Below are positions 21,204 to 32,492 of a stretch of 64,000 bases of DNA, piece after piece. The stretch spans positions 53,000,001 to 53,064,000 of the forward strand of contig NC_077243.1 in the NCBI RefSeq assembly GCF_947179165.1, in the 5' to 3' direction. A program made the translations under genes and the position numbers. The notes below the pieces were generated by a model. It was given only the letters and a program-made list of their open reading frames with translations, was not told the DNA's origin and ran no database searches. Positions within the stretch are counted from its first letter, which is position 1, and each line of letters opens with the position of its first letter. This DNA is from Solanum dulcamara (lineage: Eukaryota > Streptophyta > Magnoliopsida > Solanales > Solanaceae).

Positions 21204-22974
21204 CCTGAGGATTCCATTCTAATCCTGAGGCCTAGTATGGATGGGCTAAAAATGACACTTGGGTGTGGGACTCACTTTTTGTTGAGATGAACTCCAATGG
21301 AAATATTTTCTATGTTGTTGAGTCCGCAATATCAAATTTTGTGGGGTAGCATAGTTCGTTTGCACACACGGTGATCTGAACGAATCTTGAACACCCCGTC
21401 AGAGATTTTAGAGTTACCAAAATTTGATGTTGTAGCAGCATCTATTGTAGGGCCATTTTTCGTTTCGTGTTCTTGAGGTCCCTTGCCGCTTTTGCTGAGA
21501 GAAGGCCTGATGCCTTCCTTGATCCCAGGCGAGGATCTGCATTCACGAAGGCCAGTTGGCAAAGCCTCCGCGTTCGTGAAGGACAGTTGGAAATGCCTCC
21601 ACGTTTGCGGGCCTTCCAGGCCGTGTTCGCAAAGAGAAAATCCCTGGTCTTTTAGTTAAGACCAAGGATACATTTAAGCTATTTTTCAACATTTCAAAAC
21701 ATGATTTCTCTCTTGATATATCTCCGTTTTGAGTGATTTAGGGTTGATTGTTGGTCTTTGCTAGGGGAACATATTGGAGTCTTTGGCTATGCTTGGAGCT
21801 TAGAGTGATTTTATTGATGGCACTCAGTTTGGGTATTCTCCCCTTGATTCTCGGTTGTCCGTTGATCCTAATCTAACAAATTCACCTACATTCATTATTT
21901 AAGTCCATAATTCACTTTGTGGGTATGGTTAAAGTCCAAGCCTCGATATTTTTAGCCTCGGTTTAAGTCCTGGTCCATCTTTGGTCATGGTTAGAGTCCA
22001 CTTCTAGTTGCATCTTTGGTTCAAATCCATCACAACAACCTTTGTTAGATTTTTTACCATTTACAGTATCTGTTCGAGTCCCATTACTATCTTCAACCTT
22101 GGTTCAAGTCCTCAGCTATTTTAATTTTTGTTAATGTCCTTACTCCTTCCTTATTTTAGTTCAAGTCCTTGGTTTCTATTCCACGTTGATTGAATTCTTA
22201 GACACTCCGATAATTCAGTTAGAGTCCAAGGGAGGTTATAGTAATATTTGAAACATCGTCATATTCTATTTGTTGATCTTAATTCTTCTGTTCACCTTTC
22301 ACGCTTTTGGGGTCCATTCGGGTTTTACTTAAAATTTTGCATAAATGTACCCTTGGTATTATGGAGGCCTATATGGATATAGTTAGTTTTTCTCCTTTCC
22401 TTTGTATATTAGTACACTCATGTGCATTCCAGATAGATTTATGCCTTTGTCTCTTGTTGTGTTTAGATTCTAGCATTTCATATTACTTTAATTTTTCCTA
22501 CTCAGTTATCCTATGATTCCTACTAGGTACTTGTTGTTTTTGTTCTCATACTACACTCTGCATCTATTTTCTTGATGTAGATCCGAGCACCAGGTACTAG
22601 CATTGAAACCCAGTAAGCAGCAGTCTGACCTACAGACAAAGGTGAGCACATGGCGTAATAGATTCACTCGTCTCCTTCTATATATATTATAAGTAGGCTT
22701 TTGCTATTTGAGACAAGTCTTATTTTTGTGGTCCACTTTTGGGACTTGTACTCATTTCTTAGTAACTCTGTACATGTAATTTCCATATTCTAGGAGGGAT
22801 TTTTTATTGTATATATTTTTAGTTCTCTTCTGTTTGCTCTTTTTTCGACTTTTGTTTAAATCTTGTTTAGTTTTACCCTTAATCTAATTACTTATAGTTT
22901 TGGGATATAGGTCGGCTTACCTTCTAGTGGATTATAGTAGGTTCCATCATGACTCAAGGAATCGAGTCTTGACA
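21204..22974 (+). repeat. 5'-truncated LTR of gypsy-2
   Basis: It begins directly at the end of gypsy-1 and corresponds to positions from about 10400 onward of the gypsy-1 LTR (shared GGGTGTGGGAC.CACTTTT, GGGGTAGCATAG, GATTTnGGG blocks). The first ~430 bp are missing. It ends GAGTCTTGACA at 22974. A distinct internal block (about 21430-21640) is rich in TTCGnGAAGG / CTTCACGAACG-like short inverted repeats where gypsy-1 has TCGCTTAAGCGA. So the two share a lineage but not that module. Repeated GTTCAAGTCC motifs follow (about 21890-22230). Confidence 0.75.
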
Positions 22975-22977
22975 AGT

Positions 22978-22990
22978 TGGTCTCAGAGCC
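22978..22990 (+). other. Primer-binding site of gypsy-2
   Basis: TGGTCTCAGAGCC lies 3 bp after the LTR end, one change from the initiator-Met tRNA complement. Confidence 0.8.
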
Positions 22991-23167
22991 CTAGGTATAT
23001 CGGTCTCACTTGTATAGAGCTAACCTCAAGTATAGTCCTATGGATTGGTGCGGAGACGTCCGTAATTTATCTTCGGGAGTCAATAAGATGTCATTATTTG
23101 TATCACTTTTGTACAGTGTGCATCTTATTAGCTTTAGGGAATCTCACTTGCTTCACTCTTTTACAAG

Positions 23168-24745
23168 ATGGCTCGCATACGTGGTAGAGCGACCGAGGGT
23201 GATGCACACAAACCGTAGGTAGAGATCCAACTTGGAGAAATGGTTGATTTTGAGCTTAAGGTAATGCTGCAGCACCAACCCATGATAGATAGAGGACTCT
23301 GGAGCTAATGGTAAAGCCTCTGATAGCTCTAGTGCACCATCATCTAGTGGGGTCGGGACCAGTCAAGCCACTACCCACATCATCTATGACCTCGATGTTC
23401 ATGTTACCATTACTCAACTCCTGACAGTACTTAAGGACATACAGTAAGAACCGACTCTAGCTCCGTCCCTACCTATGTTACCACCACAAGGTTAGCCCGC
23501 ACCAGTGACTCTAGAGGTTTAGACACCACCCACACCTGTCGGTGCCCAATCAGATAATTTAGATGATATTAAGCTACTACGTGAGAAAACGGTACTCCTG
23601 GTGTCTATGAGACTTTCACCTCTGAGGTTTTCTGGGCCTTCGGAGAGGATGCCCATAAGTTTCTCACTACTTGCTGAGAGCGGCTACATATGTTGGGATT
23701 GGTGGAGTTTAGATGAGTCGAATTTATTGCATCTTGCTTCATGGCCATTCCAGATAGTGATGGTGTTCATGCTTAGAGAAACAAGCTAGATGGGTCTCAA
23801 CGGATATCTTTGATAGAGTTCTTAGAGGCTTTATTGGAGAGAATCATCCTATAGAGCATCAGAGATCAGCTTCATGATCAGTTTTCTAGGTTAGAGGAAG
23901 GCTCTATAACTGTGTGAGAGTACGAGGCCAAATTCCATGATCTCTCCCATTATACAACTATGATTCTACATATTGAGGAGGAGAGACAGACTTCATGAAC
24001 ATTTCTCTAGGTTGGAGAAGGGCTTCATGACCCTCTTAGAGTTAAAGCAAGACTTTATGAGCTTTCATGCCATGCCACTATGATCTGGCCTACTGAGGAG
24101 AAGATAGTCTGTTGTTTTGTGCATAGACTCATATTTTAGTTCAGGATCGAGACAGAGCCGATGGATTTAGGAGGGAAATATTTTTTAGATGTGGTGGATC
24201 ATGCTCAGACTATGGAACACATTCATCGTGAGGCCCACAAGGGTAGTCACAATAGGGATCACCACTAGGGTAGCTATAGCGGGTCCCGATAAAGGCCAAG
24301 GGACTCTTAAGATAGATCTCGCCTACAGTTTTAGTAGGGCTAGTCCAGTTGGCCTGTTCAGGTTGCATTACCTGCTTTAGAGGGTAGTAAGCTGTGCACG
24401 AATGGTCCTAGTACGGGCCAGAGTTCAATAGGTTCATATTAGGGGTCTACAGGCCGTGGTAGCCATTTTCATATGGGTCGTTCCTCCCAGGGTTGTTATT
24501 ATTATGGATAGCTAGACCACTAGTATCGAGATTGCCCATGTCATGGGATAGTAGATCCATCTCCTACTGCAACTAGGCTAGTTTCAATAATATCCCCTCC
24601 AGCTAGAGGTGGCGGTTAGGACAAGGATTATCGGGGCGATCGTCAGGGTGCTAGAGGCAGAGCATGGGGATAAAGGACAAGTGGTAGGCCAGCCATACCG
24701 GGAAGAGGTGATCAATGCCATTTCTATGTAGCCCTGGTGCGGGCG
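23168..24745 (+). pseudogene. Gag remnant of gypsy-2
   Basis: It starts at ATG 23168 with MARIRGRATEGDAHKP, then Pro-rich pieces (PPQG-PAPVTLEV) and a capsid region with frame changes. Within the capsid part, 23851-24000 and 24000-24110 partly repeat each other (both contain TTTCTAGGTTnGAGnAnGGCT and 'CACTATGAT' blocks), suggesting a small internal duplication. The zinc knuckle at about 24506-24556 reads CYYYG-stop-LDH-stop-YRDC: the second Cys has become Tyr. A Gly/Arg/Gln-rich tail follows (24600-24700). Dead. Confidence 0.8.
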
Positions 24746-25491
24746 GAGGCTGAGGCATCTGACGATGTCATTATAGGTACAATTTTATTATGCCATCAAC
24801 TTGCCATAGTGATATTTGATCCGAGCTCAGCCTTTTCATATGTTTTTGTCTATTATGGTCCCTTTTTAGTTATGACTTCAAATTTCTTGGCAAAGTCGAT
24901 TCATGTTTTAACCCCGGTGGGTGAGTCTTTAGTAGTCGATTAGGAATTTTGATCTTTCTTAGTGACTATCTAGGGTTATGATACTAGTGGTTATCTTCTA
25001 CTATTAGATATGGTGGATTATTATGTAATTTATTTCATGGACTGGTTATCCCTCTATTATGCGATCTTAGATTGCTATGTTAGGACTGTTGCCTTAGTCA
25101 TGCCTGGCATTCCTCTGATGTTGTGGAAGGGTTCTTATAGTCACACACTAACGAGGATTATTTCTTTTATGATAGCTTAGTGGTTCGTTTCTTCTAGATG
25201 TAGCTTATTTGGCCTATGCACAGGAAGTCAGTCGGGAGGGCACTTTGATTGATTTAGTTCCTATAGTCTGAGAGTTTGCAGATGTGTTTCCTATCGACAT
25301 ACTTGTCCTACCCCAAGAGCTTGATATTTATTTGGCTATAGACATGGAGCCAGAGACTCTTTCTATCTCTAATCTACCTTATCAAATGGAACCCTTAGAG
25401 CTCAAGGAGCGTAGTGTTCATCTTGAGGACCTCTTCGTTAAGGGGTTTATTCGGCATAACATTTCTCCTTGGGGTCCCTCAGTCTTATTTG
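24746..25491 (+). pseudogene. Protease and RT start of gypsy-2, cut by an LTR
   Basis: The protease (from about 24770) reads IGTILLCHQLAIVIFDPSSAFSYVF: the catalytic triad is D-P-S-S, with the essential Gly changed to Ser. The C-terminal half (SVVD, TSGYLLLLDMVDYYVIYFMDWL) is decayed. The RT linker begins at about 25270: FADVFPIDILVLPQELDIYLAIDMEP, then KGFIRHNISPWGPSVLF at about 25440-25490. It stops there at a minus-strand LTR. The rest of pol is not found after that LTR, so it was deleted. Confidence 0.85.
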
Positions 25492-26924
25492 TGTCACGAC
25501 CCAACTCCGTAGGCCGTGACTGGGGTCTGACCTGGACCCAGTATACATAAATGTCAACTATAAGAACTATACACAAGAATCCAGAGGGTGATAGCAAATT
25601 CATCTGCATATAGCCTCTTTCATTTGCACCATATTATGCAAGGGACGACAAAGCTGCCTCAACATAATAACATTTATAATATGTCATATAGGCACAACTG
25701 AATCAAACTCGTAAACAACCAACCTACATATGTCTATAGACCTCTAAGAATATTAACAGTGGCATATGGCGGGATAGGGCCCCTGCCATTCCCCTGAATA
25801 AATAACTATATACATTATACGATTAGCACCAAAAGTTAGGCTACAAAATAGTGGAGCACTTCCGACATAGCTGAGTGGGAGTCCTAAGCTGGCAGATCTC
25901 TAAAGTAAGTATCTGTACCTGCGGGCATGAAACGCATCCCCCCTCTTCCCGAAGAAAGGGAGGTCAGTATGATCTATGTACAGATTATGTAAAACATAAC
26001 ACATCATAGCTTAGACCATAACTGAAACAAGGATGCAGGGGACAAGTGTAACAATTAACAAATTAATGTACCTGCACCTTAGGATACGTAGTCATATACA
26101 TCATCATACGCTGTTCCTGGATCGTTAAGGAACTCGATATCATAACTATTTCATTATATTACCATATCACCATATCATCATCCCCTCTCATCATGTATAT
26201 TATTTCATCAGGTCATCGTATACGGCATCATATCATAGTATACGGCATAATCTTATCATATATGTCATCATATTACATTCGGTCCACTATGGTGCTCGGG
26301 GTCACAACTGTATCCCCATATTTTCATATACATGCCTACGTAAGTATCTTTCCCTTTAGTGAGGGTCTTGGTGAAAGAGTAGTGTACATAACGTACCACA
26401 CCCATCCCCTTTATGAGAGTCGGTGCCATTATAACATATTAAAATATACCGAGGAATGTTTGGCCTGATCCATAATTTAAAATAATACCGAGGAACGTAC
26501 GGCTCAATCCACATTATCATCATATCATATATATATATATATATCCGGCCTGGGACTTGGTAAATAACTTCATCACATACAGCGTCATCGTATGCTTCAA
26601 CTTTATCGTATATGGCATTTCATCATCGTATACTTTATACATACATATACATAGCCGGCCCGAGACTCGGTGAAGGAGTAATAAAGTTGTGCACAATAAT
26701 GTTCCCATCCTATTATGGGACTCTGTGAAAGAAGGGTTACCGTATGCACGAGTAGAGTAGTGAGAAACCATATGCAACTAGGTCATCTCCTGAGACTCAA
26801 TGAAACAGTCAAGTGAACCATCACTTGAAGACCAGGAAGTAATTCTTTGAGGTACCCTTTAGATGTTATTACGGATTTCATCAATTAGGGCCTGAGGAAC
26901 CACAAGCGTGTACAAAGATAATGC

Positions 26925-27010
26925 CACACAGTTTATGCAATCAAAGACACAATTTATGCAATGAGACACATAGCTTATGCAATCAGAGATACGGCTTATG
27001 CAATTAGAGA
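26925..27010. repeat. 21-bp tandem repeat x 4 inside the minus-strand LTR
   Basis: TTATGCAAT anchors occur at 26933, 26954, 26975 and 26996, an exact 21-bp spacing; the unit is TTATGCAATCAGAGACACAGC with a few changes. Confidence 0.9.
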
Positions 27011-28404
27011 CATTTATCCTCTCAGAGCCTTTCAGAATAGGAGCTTATATTTCCACTTACTATTCAACATATAGGTGGTTCGGGAGTAGTAATCTAACTA
27101 ATTTAAGACCCTTTGTTTTCAAAAGTGACTACGAGTCATGAATTATATCCAGAACCTATAAATAGAATTACCTCTAAACTCATATCAGACATCATTTCCC
27201 TTACCTTAAGCCCCTTTCAAAGAGAGAAATAGGAAAGCCTTATATGTACTACTTATCATCCTACAGAAGACTTGAAAGGCGAGGACTCCACTTATTGCAG
27301 GAGTGCTAAAATCTAGAAGTGAACAAGGGTCTTGACTCCTACTCAACGCTTTATGAATGAAATGACTCCCAAATTTTGTATATATATAACTTAAGGCTAA
27401 GACATGCCAAAAGAAAAGAAAGGGTAAGCTTCACATACCTTTTGTGGATTAACTGTAATCCAGCTCGCCTCGTTACCTCCTTGACCTAATAACATGAGAG
27501 TAATACTGAGGTTAATGATCTTTCACTTTCTGAGTTCCAACTCTAAAACCAAGTACCTATAGGAATTATTTCCTTATCTAATACCCTCGACTAGTTTGTT
27601 ACTAGTTCCAAAGTTACCGAAGATCGGGCAGCATCTCCCCTATAACGTCAACATCTCCGAGATTTCACTTGGAAAAAAGGTCAACAACCATACCAACAAA
27701 AACAACCAGCAGCATATATATAAATAAATAACTTCAACATTACCCAATACAACTCCAAACAACTAGCTCAAAACTACGATACCAAAATAGAGTTTTTAAC
27801 CTTTATTTCATAAAACCTTTAACCATACTAAATGCAGGGTCATGTGGCTGCAACCAGAAACACCCACACCCTTTTTAGAAACCTTTACATCCCTTCAACA
27901 CACAACCACACCAGCTACAACCGCGGCCCACAATCACAACACCCTACGCAACTTAGATTTAGCTATGATGACTTCAATTTAGTTTGTTTCTAACGTCAAG
28001 CATCCTTATGAAATTTTTCCACTTCCAACTTTATTTAAGACATTTAATATACCTTATAACATCATCATAGACTCCAATCTGAAGCGGAAAACCTTACCTT
28101 TCCCGAAACTCGCCAAAACTTGCCTCAGAAGTTCCTTTAGTGCAACTAAAACTTTGAGGCTGCTTGCTAACGTTTTGGTGCTGCTCCAAACCATAAATTT
28201 ACATTACTAAAATATTCATAACATTGTGATATACCCTATATAATTAATTTACATAACGAAATCGAAAGCTTACCTTTCTTTCTCCTTGGCTGAACCTACT
28301 CTCTCTCTAGTTCTAGATTTTTCTTCTCTTCTTTCTTTCTCTAGAAGTCTCTTGAACTAGGAAGATAAATGAATTTCTTGTAGATAAGAATGAGTCATAA
28401 CACT

Positions 28405-28489
28405 TATATATATAGGCTACTTTAGGGGGTGACATGTGTCAACCCCTAAGTGGTGACATATGTCAAGGCCTAAGCGGTGACACGTGTCA
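28405..28489 (-). promoter_or_regulatory. LTR promoter region: three phased palindromes and a TATA box
   Basis: The 12-bp palindromes TGACATGTGTCA (28430), TGACATATGTCA (28454) and TGACACGTGTCA (28478) are spaced exactly 24 bp apart. A TATATATA run at about 28405-28415 lies downstream on the minus strand. The TGACACGTGTCA form contains a G-box core (CACGTG) and an ABRE-like ACGTGTC, so bZIP or bHLH factors are the likely binders. The same design recurs in the other LTRs of this family (34470-34560, 48747-48802, 54306-54362). Confidence 0.7.
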
Positions 28490-28799
28490 AGCCCTCATTG
28501 GGCCAACACATCCCTTTCTCCTACCATAGGCTGCCACATGAAAGGTGGGTTCCACCCTCTTGATCCATCTGCTTCCATGTGCTACTCTTCCATGCTTCCA
28601 TGTGGCACTCTCTTATGCTTCCACGTGTTACTCTTTTTTCCTCCTCGTGAGTTCGTAATCTCGTCTTACTCTACGAACCAATGTAATCCTTGCTACATAA
28701 GTTTAGTATGTACTCAAGTAGATTAAACATGTAAGATTTCCAAGTTTATATCTTACGTAAGTAAGTCGAGTCCTACGACTCATTATTTGGGCAATTACT

Positions 28800-29480
28800 T
28801 TCATATAACTATCAAGTTTGGGCAATCTTTAATGAATTTATGCTATGTCAATGAGATTTTGGTGTCATGGAATGGTCTGGTTCTCTTTAATTTTGAGAGA
28901 ATTAGGCCTTACTGTATTTTCTATCCCATAACTGAAGTGCACCAATTGATATCGTGCCCAAAAATCTTCTATATATGATTTAAAAATAATAGTCCTAGTT
29001 GTTGATTACCCAAATTCAAATCAATACAATTTGGTAACCATCAGTAACCTGATTGAAAATTCCAATATTTTCTATAAATTTCACATACTTTCATCAGAGC
29101 GATATGTCTTGTGGCATGAAATCCAACTGAGAATCAATACTTTTAATCTTTACCCTTCAGTAGTCCAAGTTTTATTTGAGTGATTCTCTTTATTGGCTCA
29201 AAAGTGAGGGTAGTGTTCTAGCTTTTCATACAAATAGAGAAGAGGCTATATTACTTGACCATCCTGATTTTCTTTATTATTTTAATCTCAGATATGGTAA
29301 ACTTGACTGGCCATGATACATGGCTAGGGAGGGCGCAAGGTTTACTTACCCTTGCATGCATTTTCAGAAAGTACATAGTCATTGGTGCTTATTGTTTGAT
29401 TTAAGTAGAGTGTGAATTGGGAAACTAAAATTGGAAAATATGGGAGAACCAAGTGAAGGAAAGTTTGAAACTCATTTCTT
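28800..29480 (+). pseudogene. F-box gene pseudogene (F-box-associated domain part)
   Basis: Plus-strand readings in successive frames give SWNGLVLFNFERIRPYCIFYPI (about 28865-28930), VDYPNSNQYNLVTISNLIEN (from ~29000), LWHEIQLRINTFNL (~29110-29155), DSLYWLKSEGSVLAFHTNRE (~29181) with EAILLDHPDFLYYFNLRYG after it, and WLGRAQGLLTLACIFRKYIV (~29325). This is the order of the F-box-associated beta-propeller-like domain of plant F-box proteins (SCF ubiquitin-ligase substrate receptors): 'CNGL', 'NP.T', 'W.EI', 'WL...G.VLAF', 'W.G.A.G'. At least three frame changes and several stops separate the pieces. The F-box end is missing because a deletion joins this to a truncated LTR at 28794. A residual C-terminus may run to about 29480. 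Confidence 0.7.
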
Positions 29481-29529
29481 CCTCATTGGTAGAAGAAAGG
29501 AAAAGGTTTTGTCCATGTATTAGAAAACA

Positions 29530-30475
29530 CTTTCTTTAGCTCTTAAAAGGTTAAGTAGAGGGTGTCCCTTCGCTCCGTCATTGTGATCGCTCGTTTCGTC
29601 TTTGACTTTGACTTCGGCTGCAGCAAATGATGTGATTGATTAATAATTTTTTAGAAAAATTTTATTTCACAATCTCATTAATTAATTTTATTTTTATTAA
29701 TATTAGTTTTCTAAATTATTTATTGATCAATAAATGCATGGAATTAATTTGAAGTAATTGCTTTAGGGAATTAATTTGAAATAATTAATTTGGGTAACAG
29801 AACTAAGTAATTAATTCACAAAAAAAATTAATTTGAAATCCGGAGAACTATTTCAAAAATGACCTATTCCCTCCGAATAAACATTTCTTTTCTCAAAAGA
29901 AACCGTTCCTATTTTGAAAAGATGAGTATGTTCTGAATGGGTGAGATCGCACCTAGTTTTGGCTATAAATAGAGAGGCTTCCTCTCAGTTTTCCTCATCA
30001 AATTTTCTCCTTCTCCTGCATACGTTTTCGTACAAGTAAAGTAGAGTTTTTGTGTGATTTCATTGCTGACTTTTGAGTTCGCTGAAGTTATTGAAGTTTG
30101 AGGTGCCGCTACTTTTTAATAGGTATATTCTTTTTATCCTAGGAGAAAATAATCCACAATCTTGGTATAGTGAGGGAATTAAATTGCTTAAGGACACAGA
30201 GTGAATTGTATAGTCTCAGATATTTGTTCATTATATTTAAATTTTCTATTTTTCTTTGTTATTCTTATATTCTTGTTGAACACAGTACCCATCAATAAGT
30301 TGTCGTGAGTAACTAAGAACATCTTTCTCAAAGTTGTTCTTTTGCTTGTGAACCCTTTGCAAAGTAAAAAAAGACAATTGGTTTTTTCTAAGAATTTGAA
30401 TTTTATAAATGAAAACCAATATTCAGATATCCTGATGCTTCCCTCACCATCCATTTGATGCGACATACTCTCCAT
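29530..30475 (+). other. AT-rich LTR-like promoter segment, family uncertain
   Basis: No gene is seen. A TATAAATAGAG box at 29964 in a GGCTATAAATAGAGAGGCTT context, followed by a pyrimidine-rich CTCCTTCTCCTGC stretch and a later TCTTGGTATAGTGAGGGAATTAAATT block (about 30158), looks like the U3-R-U5 layout of a Solanaceae copia LTR. No second copy and no target duplication were found, so this is only a suggestion. From 30250 to 30475 only AT-rich sequence is visible. Confidence 0.35.
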
Positions 30476-31198
30476 GATATCTGCTCTTTTCGTGCGGCAC
30501 AAGAGAAAAAAGCCACAGTTGGATCAATCCACCACTCACAAACTAGGTAATCCTCTTCAAACTACCCTATCTCCTAATATACATCGGCAGTCCTATGCTG
30601 GATATACTCTACCATCCCACTTTTTATTTCAAAGCCAACCCATATTTCAAACTCCCCAACATGACCAAAGTCGTGTTATAACAAGGCCGCAAAACAACAT
30701 CATCAAGCAATGCAAAATTGATGAATACACTACTCAAATAACCTAACATATACCTCTTATATCGATAACCCACACACAAGCACAAAAGTTTTTATATTGG
30801 AGAGATGCTATGCAGGCTGAATTTGATGCATTGATGAGGAACCAGACTTGGGAGTTGGTTCCACCACACCACACCCGAATTTTTTTTCTATAAGTGGTTG
30901 TTCTGATTCAAAACTAAGCCCGATAGCTCCATTGACAGGAATAAAGCACACTTGGTTGCAAAAGGGTTCACTTAAAAGCCTACGGTTGATTTTTATCAGA
31001 CATACAGTCTAGTGGTTAAACCCATCACAATTCCCATTGTCCTCACCCTTGCTATATAAAAAAGTTGGGCATTACATTAGATCGATGTTAATAATGCTTT
31101 TCTCAGGGGAAAGTTTCAGGGAGACGTGTATATGGCCCAACCTCCTGGATAAGAAAATTTAGCACATCTCGATTATGTCTTCCCTTCAAAACGGCCAT
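30476..31198 (+). pseudogene. Ty1/copia RT fragment, copy 2 (5' part)
   Basis: An open stretch from 30474 contains TRPQNNIIKQCKIDEYTTQIT, the linker before RT, and then (in shifting frames) HTQAHKFLYWRDAMQAEFDA, LMRNQTWELVPP, DSSIDRNKAHLVAKGF, SLVVKPITIPIVLTLAI and DVNNAFL.GKFQGDVYMAQPP, ending ENLAHLDYV. It is the same region as copia copy 1 (5629-6733) but less decayed. At 31198 a TRIM interrupts it exactly inside a codon region that continues at 32493. Confidence 0.9.
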
Positions 31199-32492
31199 TA
31201 TTGGAATAATAATTCAAAGTTGGAGTAGGAATCTTAAGTTGTTTAGGATTTGTTATTTGCTATTTATTTAATTCATGTCTACTTAGAATTTGTTTGTTCT
31301 AGTTTATATAGGAATATATTTCCTAGTCCTAATTTAATTTGATTTCTTAGTATTATAAATAGGGATGTTGCTAAGTTATTTTTAATAAACTGAAATATAC
31401 AAAATATATAGAAAAAAAGATCAAGAGAGATCTTGTAGTAATATTCAAGAGATTTTGAGCTTATGAATAAAATATTTTCCTTCAAATTGGTATCAGAGCT
31501 TCAACGATTCTAGTAAAAAATTAAAGAGTTTTCGATGTCAGCGGGCGGCTATGACCCATATTTATCGTCCGTCTTATCAATGATCATGATAACAAGCGCC
31601 AGAAGAATGATATATGCATTAAAAAATCATGATAGGAGGAAGTACATTACAAAAAATATTGCAGAATTAAATAAGTGCAAGAAAACAAGGCACAAGAGGA
31701 AGAAGCTCTTCTCTAATTAAAAGTTGGAGAAAAGAAAAAGACCAAAAAATAGTGTTGATGGGAAGGGCATCAAAGAGAGTTGGAGACAATGTGATCCAAC
31801 AACCAAAAAAAGAGTTGGTGGTAAGGAAAAATCAACAAGAGTTGGAGACAAAGTGCTCTAGCACTATACCGAGCCTATGAGTTGGGTAGACCAGACCTAC
31901 GGGCCAGGTAGACCGAGCCTACAGACCCAATGGATCAAGCCTACAGATCGGGTAGAATGTACCTATAGGACGGGCAGGCTGTACCTACGGGGCAACATAT
32001 ATATATTGAATCACTAGGAAGTTTGAGAGAAACTGCTCCAATACAACTAAGGAAAAAATTGAAGATTGAAGAGAAGATCTCCTAAACAACAGCAACGACA
32101 AGAATGAAATTGAAGATTGAAGAAAAGTGTTTTACAATACAACAGCAATGACAAGAAGCAAAAGACAAAAGTATACAACTTTGAATTATGGGAGAGTATT
32201 GGAATAATAATTCAAAGTTGGAGTAGGAATCTAAGTTGTTTAGGATTTGTTATATTCTATTTATTTAATTCATGTCTAGTTAGAATATTTTTATCCAAGT
32301 TTATATTGTAATAATTTTTCTAGTTCTAATTTAATTTGATTACTTACTATTATAAATAGGGATGTTGCTAGATAATTTTTAATATACAAAAATACAGAGA
32401 AAAATATAGAATATACAAAAAAGAAAGATCAATAGATATCTTGTAATAAAATTCAAGAGATTTTGAGCTTATGAATAAAATATTTTCCTTTA
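31199..32492 (+). mobile_element. TRIM element 2 inserted in copia copy 2
   Basis: A 1,294-bp element has direct terminal repeats at 31199-31484 (286 bp) and 32197-32492 (296 bp). Both start TATTGGAATAATAATTCAAA and end TATTTTCCTT(C/T)A. Three bases after the first repeat is a perfect primer site TGGTATCAGAGCT (31488-31500). A purine tract, ATGGGAGAG, precedes the second. Flanking GCCAT (31194-31198) and GTCAT (32493-32497) form a 5-bp target duplication with one change. The interior has a 61-codon frame (31535-31720, MSAGGYDPYLSS..., Lys/Arg-rich, no known domain) and a 22-bp tandem repeat. No pol, so it is non-autonomous. The repeats also hold a TATAAATAGGGA box (31356, 32352). Confidence 0.92.
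31868..31998. repeat. 22-bp tandem repeat x 6 inside TRIM 2
   Basis: CCTA anchors occur at 31874, 31896, 31918, 31940, 31962 and 31984, an exact 22-bp period. Units follow CCTACGGGnCGGGTAGACCGAG with changes. GC-richer than the surrounding TRIM. Confidence 0.9.

Larger units (their letters stand above)
25492..28794 (-). mobile_element. Minus-strand LTR of a TGTTACACCCC-type gypsy family, truncated at its start
   Basis: It begins (plus strand) TGTCACGACCCAACTCCGTA, the complement of the GGGTTGGGTCGTGACA end seen in the solo LTR at 36785-36800 and the LARD LTRs. It aligns in reverse with 33919-36800: shared blocks include AGGTTTTACGAAATAAAGG, the GATGCTGCCC block near 27625 and the palindrome/TATA region. 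The match stops at TCATTATTTGG (about 28794), so roughly 240-270 bp of the LTR start are missing. No internal region or partner LTR is adjacent. It holds an (AT)n run (about 26526-26544), a CATCATATCATCGTATACGGC-type degenerate repeat (26090-26640) and a 21-bp repeat. Small frames within are not genes. Confidence 0.85.

Noticed and set aside
26526..26544. (AT)n run as an origin or regulatory element
   Set aside because: A simple dinucleotide run inside an LTR, not supported by anything else.
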